Source: JABWBR01 sp036741235
GTDB taxonomy: Bacteria > Bacteroidota > Bacteroidia > Chitinophagales > Saprospiraceae
Direction: 5' to 3'
Length of the DNA: 11,041 nt
Assembly (NCBI GenBank): GCA_036741235.1
Contig: DAINSQ010000153.1
Coordinates: forward strand, 1-11,041
Below the pieces are notes generated by a model. It made no database searches, was not told the DNA's origin, and saw only the letters and a list, made by a program, of their open reading frames with translations. A program made the translations under genes and the position numbers. Shown here one piece after another: positions 6,130-11,041 of the stretch (the stretch's first letter is position 1; the number at the start of each line of letters is the position of its first letter).

Positions 6130-8694
6130 CTACTTCCCTGCCGGTTCCGTCGCAGCTCCGTTAATCGCATGCCCGAAGAAAACAGCGTTAGCCAGCAGCT
6201 TATTGCCGCCGAACCAGAAAGCGCGGAAAGCGGGGTTATCGGCCAGGCAAATCACGCGGCCGCGGCCTATGCTGCCCACCACGGCTGCTGCCGACTGGCT
6301 GAGTTGTTGCAAATTTTTGCTGCTGATATAACCGCTCAAGAGCGGCTTATCGGTATACACCAGCGGAGTGGCATAGGCATTTTTAGCGGGCTCCATCATC
6401 AGGGTTCCCTGGCGGAATAGCGGCAACTGCGCACGATGATAGCCGAAGAGCAACGGATGGGTCAGGTCGGCAGTGGCCGCCACGATGGCCCCGCCGATTA
6501 CCTGCGCACCCGAGTCGTCGGGTTGCTTTTCGTATGGCCGGCGGCCCCCTTTTTTGGCGTCTTCTTTTTCTTTTCTCAATTCTACACCCACTAATCCCTT
6601 GTCTTTGGCCCAACTGATCGCTCCCTGCATGGCTATCAATACGCCGCCTCCTTGTACCCAGCGTTTGAGCTGATCGGCGCCGGCCTGCGAGGCGCTGCTA
6701 TAACCGCCGTCGGGCATGATCACCACGGTGTAGCGATCGAGGTTGAGCGCAGCCAGATTGGCGGCATCGGCAAGGCTGATTTCCATGTCGTAGCGCTGAT
6801 CGAACAGGTGCCATACCTCGCCGGCATCGTATGCGGATACCCCTTCACCGGTGAGGAGCAAGACCTTCGGCGCTTTCAGCGGTCGCAAGGTGCTGCTGCC
6901 CATGTCGGAACCTTCCGGGGTGTATCCGGTAGCCTCGGCGTAAATGGGCGTTCCTGTGATATTGGTTACTTTTTTGACCAGCTCATACAACTCCGCGGGT
7001 GTTTTGGACTGATTAGCTACTGGTATCATTACGGCTCCCCGGTCGTAGCTGCGCTGCGGCGTTTTGAAAGGCGCCGTGCTGACCTTAGCCCGCAAGCCCT
7101 GGTTAAGCAGGAAATTCAGGGCTTTGGGTGCATTATAATCGTTCCATTCCAATACATAAGCATAGGCGCCGGCGGCGGGCTCCGCAACTTTGCGCCTGGC
7201 GTCGGCAGCCGTAACTTTTTCACCCAGCAATTGCGCATTCCATACCCGCCGGTCGAGCGATTGATAAGGCATATTAAAAGCCAGTGGCAAGGTCCAGGAA
7301 GAAATATCGTAAAACAGGCTGTCCTGAAAACTGGTCATGGTTTCAAAAGCAGCCCTGATCAGGCGGTATTGCGGTTGCTCCAACGGAACGACATAAGAAG
7401 TGGCAGGCGAAAAAGCGTCTATTTGTTTGTTCAACCGGTAAACATCCACCTGGTGGCGGTTTAATATTTCTATCAAAAAAGCGGCGCGGGCGGGGTCGGC
7501 GGCGTCGCCGAAGACGTAGGCTTTGTTGTTGTCGAGCTGGGCCTCTTTGAGGGCCGACTGGTAAAAGTCGCGCTGCATTTGCAACAGGTCGTTTTTAAGC
7601 GCTACAGCCGCCTTTTGCGTGGAAAGCGCCGTAGTCACCTGGTTGCGAATAGTAAAGGCAAAAGTGAGCAGCCCGTTTTCGGTTTCCTGGACGTGGCCGC
7701 GCGAGCTGGCTTGCTCAAATAAAATGCCGACCGCGCCGTTGATGTCGGGATAGGTAGACCCTTTGCCGAAGTAAAAATCGTCAAACCCCTCGCGGGTGTA
7801 ATACAGCGAGCCGATTTTGTCGAGCGCTTCGACGTGAAAATCGGCGATTCTAGCCGTAAGTTCCTGGTTGCGCGCCGGCGTCAGCGGATGTACGCGCTGG
7901 GGTTCGCCGGGCATAAAAAAGAACGTAGCATTAGTGCCCATCTCGTGATGGTCGGTGAGGATATTGGGTTTCCACTCGTGGAAAGTGCGCAGGCGGCCCT
8001 GCGACTCTGGGTGTTGTGCCGGCAGCCAGTCGCGGTTGAGGTCAAACCAATAGTGATTGGTGCGCCCCATCGGCCAGGGCTCTCGGTATTCGCGGTGCTG
8101 GGGGTCGGCGGTTATGTTTTTATTGCGGTTCATATTGGCCCAGGTAGAGAAACGCTGGAAGCCGTCGGGGTTAAAACAGGGGTCGAGCAGGATGATCGTT
8201 TGGTCCAGCAATTGCTCAATTTCCGGGCTTTGCCCTGCTGCCAGATAATAAGCCACCAGCAGCGCCGCATTGCCGCCGCTGGGCTCGTTGCCGTGGATGC
8301 TAAAACCCTGGTACACCACCAGCGGCGTATTGGCCAGGTCTACCTTGGCGGAAGACTGCGGGTCGGTCAGTTGTTTATGCCGGGCTTTGAGCGATTCGAG
8401 GTTGCCGTGGTTTTTCGGCGAGGTGATAGTCAGGTAAACCATCGGCCTGCGCTCGTGTGTGCGGGCGTATTCCGTAATGGTGATGCGATCGGAAGCGTCG
8501 GCCAGCATTTTCATATACATATACTGTTGGTCGTGACTCACGTGCCACTCCCCCACTTCGTATCCCAATACCGACGCCGGCGTCGGAATATTGGGGTCGT
8601 AACTAATATTGGGCAGGTAATACGATAGTGCAGGCTGCGCCCAGGAAAGGCTGTAAGCCGCGAATACAACGGCCAGTGCGGTGATCCATCTCAT
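6130..8694 (-). CDS. Secreted M14-family zinc carboxypeptidase with C-terminal amidotransferase-like domain
   Basis: This is an 854-residue exported metallopeptidase that would remove C-terminal residues from peptides outside the cytoplasm. The start at 8694 gives a clean signal peptide (MRWITALAVVFAAYSLSWA, cleavage near A19-Q20). The frame continues open to 8868, but that extension lacks a signal peptide and overlaps the integrase remnant. In the M14 domain, HGNE (H134, E137) supplies two zinc ligands. DPCFNPDGFQRF and FDLNRDW (N220-R221) form the substrate carboxylate site, HHE (249-251) gives the third ligand, and E327 in LFEQAS is the likely general base. Residues about 608-845 form a Rossmann-like glutamine-amidotransferase-type domain (VLLLTGEGVSAYDAGEVW, then VVIMPDGGY) with no obvious catalytic Cys-His-Glu triad. 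This arrangement and length are common for large Bacteroidota M14 enzymes. No partner gene is adjacent. Confidence 0.92.
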   Translation of the reverse strand: MRWITALAVVFAAYSLSWAQPALSYYLPNISYDPNIPTPASVLGYEVGEWHVSHDQQYMYMKMLADASDRITITEYARTHERRPMVYLTITSPKNHGNLESLKARHKQLTDPQSSAKVDLANTPLVVYQGFSIHGNEPSGGNAALLVAYYLAAGQSPEIEQLLDQTIILLDPCFNPDGFQRFSTWANMNRNKNITADPQHREYREPWPMGRTNHYWFDLNRDWLPAQHPESQGRLRTFHEWKPNILTDHHEMGTNATFFFMPGEPQRVHPLTPARNQELTARIADFHVEALDKIGSLYYTREGFDDFYFGKGSTYPDINGAVGILFEQASSRGHVQETENGLLTFAFTIRNQVTTALSTQKAAVALKNDLLQMQRDFYQSALKEAQLDNNKAYVFGDAADPARAAFLIEILNRHQVDVYRLNKQIDAFSPATSYVVPLEQPQYRLIRAAFETMTSFQDSLFYDISSWTLPLAFNMPYQSLDRRVWNAQLLGEKVTAADARRKVAEPAAGAYAYVLEWNDYNAPKALNFLLNQGLRAKVSTAPFKTPQRSYDRGAVMIPVANQSKTPAELYELVKKVTNITGTPIYAEATGYTPEGSDMGSSTLRPLKAPKVLLLTGEGVSAYDAGEVWHLFDQRYDMEISLADAANLAALNLDRYTVVIMPDGGYSSASQAGADQLKRWVQGGGVLIAMQGAISWAKDKGLVGVELRKEKEDAKKGGRRPYEKQPDDSGAQVIGGAIVAATADLTHPLLFGYHRAQLPLFRQGTLMMEPAKNAYATPLVYTDKPLLSGYISSKNLQQLSQSAAAVVGSIGRGRVICLADNPAFRAFWFGGNKLLANAVFFGHAINGAATEPAGK

Positions 8695-8771
8695 ATTGCT
8701 CGAATTGTTTGCGTTTTTTCGAGCAGGCAAGATAAATAAAATTGGGTTTGGGTGGGAAAGTGTGGATTTGA

Positions 8772-9014
8772 AATGCGTGCTGCGAAAGACCGGCAGGCTT
8801 TGCCCTGGAAAGAAAGGCCCGTTCCGGCCAGGTTGCCACTGTTCACACACTCCGCTACAGTTTTGCAACTCATTTGCTGGAGAAGGGCGTGGATTTGAGG
8901 TATACCCAGGAGTTGCTTGGTCATGAGAGCAGTAAAACGACAGAAATTTACACCCATATCACTCAAAAAGCTATGGACAGGATTAAAAGCCCGTTGGATG
9001 ATTTGAAATTTTGA
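8772..9014 (+). pseudogene. 3' remnant of a tyrosine recombinase (integron-integrase-like)
   Basis: This open frame has no start codon and follows an in-frame TGA at 8769-8771. It encodes the C-terminal part of a tyrosine recombinase. Recognisable homology starts near 8805 (ALERKARSGQVATVHTLR). It runs through HTLRYSFATHLLEKGVDLRY (His and Arg of box II; the usual second His of LRH is Tyr here), ELLGHESSKTT (box III His) and EIYTHI (Tyr nucleophile), ending KSPLDDLKF. The SPLD motif near the C-terminus also occurs in integron integrases such as IntI1, and in XerC-like Bacteroidota integrases. The N-terminal DNA-binding domain, the box I Arg and the IntI-specific insert are missing, so this copy should be inactive. 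The remnant ends 119 bp before a gene cassette and points towards it, which is why it is read as part of an integron relic. Confidence 0.82.
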
Positions 9015-9023
9015 TAATCTGAC

Positions 9024-9062
9024 GTATTTTGTGATGAACGATCAAAGACATTACCAAAATAC
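9024..9062 (+). terminator. Stem-loop after the recombinase remnant, possible transcript end
   Basis: GTATTTTG (9024-9031) pairs perfectly with CAAAATAC (9055-9062). The stem continues as TGATG against CATTA, with one bulged C and one G-U pair, and closes on a 12-nt loop. It begins 10 bp after the recombinase stop. No T-run follows, so it is not a classical intrinsic terminator. It could instead be part of the recombination region. Confidence 0.35.
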
Positions 9063-9071
9063 ACGCCATGT

Positions 9072-9140
9072 AGTGGCGGGAATACACTTAAATTCGGCTG
9101 CACTCCCGCCACTGGTGGCGGGAATACAATAGTTATCGGC
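9072..9140 (+). other. Candidate attI-like recombination site with direct repeats
   Basis: Two exact copies of GTGGCGGGAATACA lie at 9073-9086 and 9115-9128, 42 bp apart. An inverted partial copy, TCCCGCCACT (9104-9113), lies between them. The second direct repeat ends 3 bp before the cassette core site GTTATCGGC (9132-9140). No upstream GCCGATAAC-like partner or paired L-box can be found, so this end does not look like an attC. Its place between the recombinase gene and the first cassette, with direct repeats next to the core, is what an attI site would show. This assignment is inference. Confidence 0.4.
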
Positions 9141-10992
9141 AATGCCAAAAGAATACACAAGTAGAAAAAATAAATTCACCATGAGTTTAGAGTTAAAATC
9201 ACAAGAATTAAAAGACATTGTTGCAAGTTATGATACGCAATGGTTTCTTGGCGACTTGGCTTTTCTAATAAATACTGGTAGGGAAAGAGCAAACGACCAG
9301 TTAGGGAGACTATCATCACCTATGAGACAACTTTATTATCTCGCTGGATTAAATGTAAGTTCTGACCCAAACCTTGGGTTTGACATTCAATATACTCGAG
9401 AAAAATGGGATAAAATTGTTGAATTACTGAATGAAATTGAACTTGAATATCAAAAACTCTTTTTCCCAAATACGCCAAACGAAGTAACTGATGAGTGGCG
9501 CCATGTTAGACAGGTTGCAATGCCTTCTTTCCTTTCCTATTTCAATCAAGGTCCTTTGAATTATGAAGAGCAAGTAATTAATTGGACACGAGAATTATTC
9601 TCACCTTTGGATGATATTATTGAAAATTCAACAGGAATAAAAACGGAAGATTTTATTCAATTCTACGAAAACTTGGATAAACTTCATCAAACAAACTTTC
9701 AAGCTCATGGAACACGCAAGGATTTGCTAAGACCAAATTGGAAAGACTACACTAAAATACAAATGGGGGTGATTGATGAAGCTCCTGACTTTATTAAAAA
9801 AATGGGTGAACAGGACGCTCATTTATATTCTTTTATGGCTGACCATGGCATGATTGACCGCTTTTACCCTAAAGAATTGGTTTCAGATAATCTTCCAATT
9901 GAAAAGGTAACAGCAATTCTGTCATTACTTTCAGTTGTTCGTTCTAATTCTGACTTCCTTTATTACACTTCAACTAAGCCAGGTAATCCACTTTATGAAA
10001 AACCTATTATAGATATTGGAGGGGGAATGTTTCAAGTATTTGAAGTAAAACAAGTGATGCATGCCGTTCAAAACCTTCTTGAACAAGTTTGTACAGCAAC
10101 GAAGGAAAACACAACGAAATATGTTGAATTGAAGGGTAAACTACTTGAAGACCGAATAATAGAATTGTTTTCAAACTTCTTCAAAACAGATTTCAAGTTC
10201 TTCCAAGGTTATTATGTTGACGGTAATGAGCAAGACATTTTATTTCTTTGGAAGAAATATGCTTTTATTATTGAGGCAAAAGGGTACAATCTCCGTGAGC
10301 CCTTGAGGAACCCTGAAAAAGCATTTGTCAGGATAAAAGATGATTTCAAAGATTGTATCGGATATGGTTACTCACAGACAAGAAGGGTTGAAAAAAAATT
10401 TATTGATAGAACTATCCTACGAATAACAGACAAACAAGGTAAACTAATTGAAGAAATAGATACAAATGATTACAAAGAGGATTTTTCAATTATTGTCAAT
10501 CTTAAATCCTTTGGACAAATTCAAGCAGATTTGTCAACCCTTATTAACTTAGACAATGAAGACGATGTATTCCCTTGGGCAGTAAAATTGGACGACCTTG
10601 AGATTTTTCTTCTGACAATGACAGCAAAAAAGAAGAAACCAATTGACTTCATTAATTTTTTACTGATGCGAGAAACACTTCATGAAAAATTGATTTGTTC
10701 TGATGAACTCCAGGTTTGTGGTGCATATTTAACAGGTAAAATAAACCAAAAAATCATTGATAGACATGAAAAAATTGTTACAACTCCAGATTTAGGAGAC
10801 ATCTTTGATCAACAGTATTACAAGACAATGGGGTTTAAAAATGAAAAGTATTTAAACGAAAAACAAAGCGGAAAATATATTTTTTGGTAAATGACAAAAA
10901 GTATCAATGCCGATAACAACGGCTTGCTGTCCATGCCGCCGAACAGCACGCCCACAAACCCAACGCACGGCGGCACGGCAGCAAGCCAACCG
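9133..10992 (+). mobile_element. Integron-type gene cassette (1860 bp) carrying one gene
   Basis: The unit is bounded by two core sites, G|TTATCGGC (9132-9140) and G|TTAGCGGC (10992-11000), with cutting expected between the G and the first T as in integrons. It contains one gene in the standard orientation, followed 18 nt after the stop by an attC-like hairpin. The first bases of the cassette, with the flanking G, read GTTATCGGCA. They are the exact reverse complement of TGCCGATAAC (10908-10917), where the attC begins. That match is expected because a circular cassette opens inside its own attC. The cassette is visibly AT-rich compared with the dehydrogenase and peptidase genes, which fits transfer from elsewhere. 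It is larger than a typical cassette. Confidence 0.75.
9181..10890 (+). CDS. Predicted PD-(D/E)XK-fold nuclease of unknown family, cassette cargo
   Basis: This 569-residue soluble protein is not a family recognised by name. Residues 1 to about 300 are predicted helical, with RLSSPMRQLYYLAGLNVSS near residues 41-59, and contain no known domain. The C-terminal half shows a PD-(D/E)XK nuclease core. A helix GKLLEDRIIELFSNFF carries E323 or E328. D352 (NEQDILFLW) is followed by E365-A-K367 (IIEAKGYN) on the next strand, and Q399 lies in a following helix (GYSQTRRVEKKF). The D-x12-E-x-K spacing is normal for this fold. The start at 9181 is preferred to an in-frame ATG at 9142, which lies 1 nt from the core site. 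No methyltransferase, helicase or antitoxin gene accompanies it. Cleavage of foreign DNA (phage or plasmid defence) is plausible but unproven. The gene is much more AT-rich than its chromosomal neighbours. Confidence 0.8.
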   Translation: MSLELKSQELKDIVASYDTQWFLGDLAFLINTGRERANDQLGRLSSPMRQLYYLAGLNVSSDPNLGFDIQYTREKWDKIVELLNEIELEYQKLFFPNTPNEVTDEWRHVRQVAMPSFLSYFNQGPLNYEEQVINWTRELFSPLDDIIENSTGIKTEDFIQFYENLDKLHQTNFQAHGTRKDLLRPNWKDYTKIQMGVIDEAPDFIKKMGEQDAHLYSFMADHGMIDRFYPKELVSDNLPIEKVTAILSLLSVVRSNSDFLYYTSTKPGNPLYEKPIIDIGGGMFQVFEVKQVMHAVQNLLEQVCTATKENTTKYVELKGKLLEDRIIELFSNFFKTDFKFFQGYYVDGNEQDILFLWKKYAFIIEAKGYNLREPLRNPEKAFVRIKDDFKDCIGYGYSQTRRVEKKFIDRTILRITDKQGKLIEEIDTNDYKEDFSIIVNLKSFGQIQADLSTLINLDNEDDVFPWAVKLDDLEIFLLTMTAKKKKPIDFINFLLMRETLHEKLICSDELQVCGAYLTGKINQKIIDRHEKIVTTPDLGDIFDQQYYKTMGFKNEKYLNEKQSGKYIFW

Positions 10993-11000
10993 TTAGCGGC
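10909..11000 (+). other. attC-like recombination site (92 bp imperfect inverted repeat)
   Basis: The outer R'' box GCCGATAAC (10909-10917) faces R' GTTAGCGGC (10992-11000) with one mismatch. Unpaired spacers AAC and AACC follow on each side. The L boxes GGCTTGCTG (10921-10929) and CAGCAAGCC (10979-10987) pair perfectly over 9 bp. Inside them T10930 is unpaired, CC (10931-10932) can pair with GG (10977-10978), and TGCCGCCG (10934-10941) pairs with CGGCGGCA (10968-10975), closing on a 26-nt loop. Paired outer and inner boxes, a central spacer and an extrahelical base on one side match the folded attC that integron integrases bind as single-stranded DNA. The total length lies within the known attC range. 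Confidence 0.78.
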
Positions 11001-11041
11001 CAAAAGAGGGGTTTTAGAAAACCAGCGGAGGCTTGAAAAAA
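10993..11041 (+). mobile_element. 5' end of a second cassette, truncated by window edge
   Basis: Sequence after the recombination point (TTAGCGGCC...) should belong to the next cassette or to the flanking chromosome. No start codon followed by a usable frame is seen in these 49 bases. If it is a cassette, its own attC should begin with GGCCGCTAAC. Confidence 0.4.

Noticed and set aside
8743..8766. Possible G-quadruplex (GGG-TTT-GGG-T-GGG)
   Set aside because: Only three runs of three G are present, and the fourth is GG, so the motif is incomplete.
8695..8771. Bacteroidota-type promoter for the carboxypeptidase (TATCTTG on the - strand near 8730)
   Set aside because: It matches the TAnnTTTG -7 element only loosely, and no TTTG -33 element lies at the right distance.
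8695..8868. In-frame extension of the carboxypeptidase by 58 residues
   Set aside because: The internal ATG at 8694 gives a proper signal peptide. The extension is not hydrophobic and overlaps the recombinase remnant on the other strand.
9142..9180. Alternative ATG at 9142 for the cassette gene
   Set aside because: It lies almost on the recombination core, so its context changes with each insertion. The added residues (MPKEYTSRKNKFT) show no family feature. It cannot be fully excluded.
10818..11003. Open frame on the - strand across the end of the cassette
   Set aside because: It runs through the attC hairpin and the antisense of the nuclease gene, with no recognisable protein features.

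Overview
The window looks like chromosomal DNA of a free-living Bacteroidota, possibly of the Saprospiria type. The reasons are the protein families present (an ECF sigma factor with a membrane partner, a large secreted M14 zinc carboxypeptidase, a lysine-2-oxoglutarate-reductase-like dehydrogenase), start codons without clear Shine-Dalgarno sequences, and 7-8 bp tandem repeats between genes. No 16S rRNA or other taxonomic marker is present, so this placement is an inference.

Region 1 (1-4460, + strand) is a tight run of five genes separated by 6-15 nt: an ECF sigma factor, a three-helix membrane protein, a DUF1801 protein, a small four-helix membrane protein, and a two-domain Clp-type AAA+ ATPase. 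The ATPase has an unrecognised N-terminal domain and an apparently degenerate first ATPase module. Its stop codon shares the sequence TTAA with the stop of the next gene, which converges on it.

Region 2 (4457-8694, - strand) holds an AlaDH/PNT-saccharopine-dehydrogenase-type oxidoreductase and an M14 metallocarboxypeptidase with a signal peptide and a C-terminal glutamine-amidotransferase-like domain. Between them lie 437 bp of non-coding DNA packed with six different 7- or 8-bp tandem repeat arrays. The first and last arrays are reverse complements of each other.

Region 3 (about 8772-11041) is the most interesting part: it looks like the remains of an integron. It has four parts, in order. 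(a) The 3' end of a tyrosine recombinase gene lacks its 5' part but keeps the HxxR, GH and Tyr catalytic motifs and an IntI-like C-terminal SPLD motif. (b) A repeat-rich stretch that could be an attI site follows. (c) An AT-rich cassette (9133-10992) carries one gene for an orphan PD-(D/E)XK-type nuclease. (d) A 92-bp attC-like hairpin closes the cassette, and the first bases of a second cassette follow. The key evidence is that the cassette begins with (G)TTATCGGCA and its attC begins with TGCCGATAAC. These are perfect complements, as expected when a circular cassette opens within its own attC. The recombination site at its far end instead reads GTTAGCGGC, which should belong to the next cassette. 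The recombinase remnant points in the same direction as the cassette, unlike the usual integron layout. The cargo nuclease is a candidate anti-phage or anti-plasmid gene, but nothing in the sequence proves that role.
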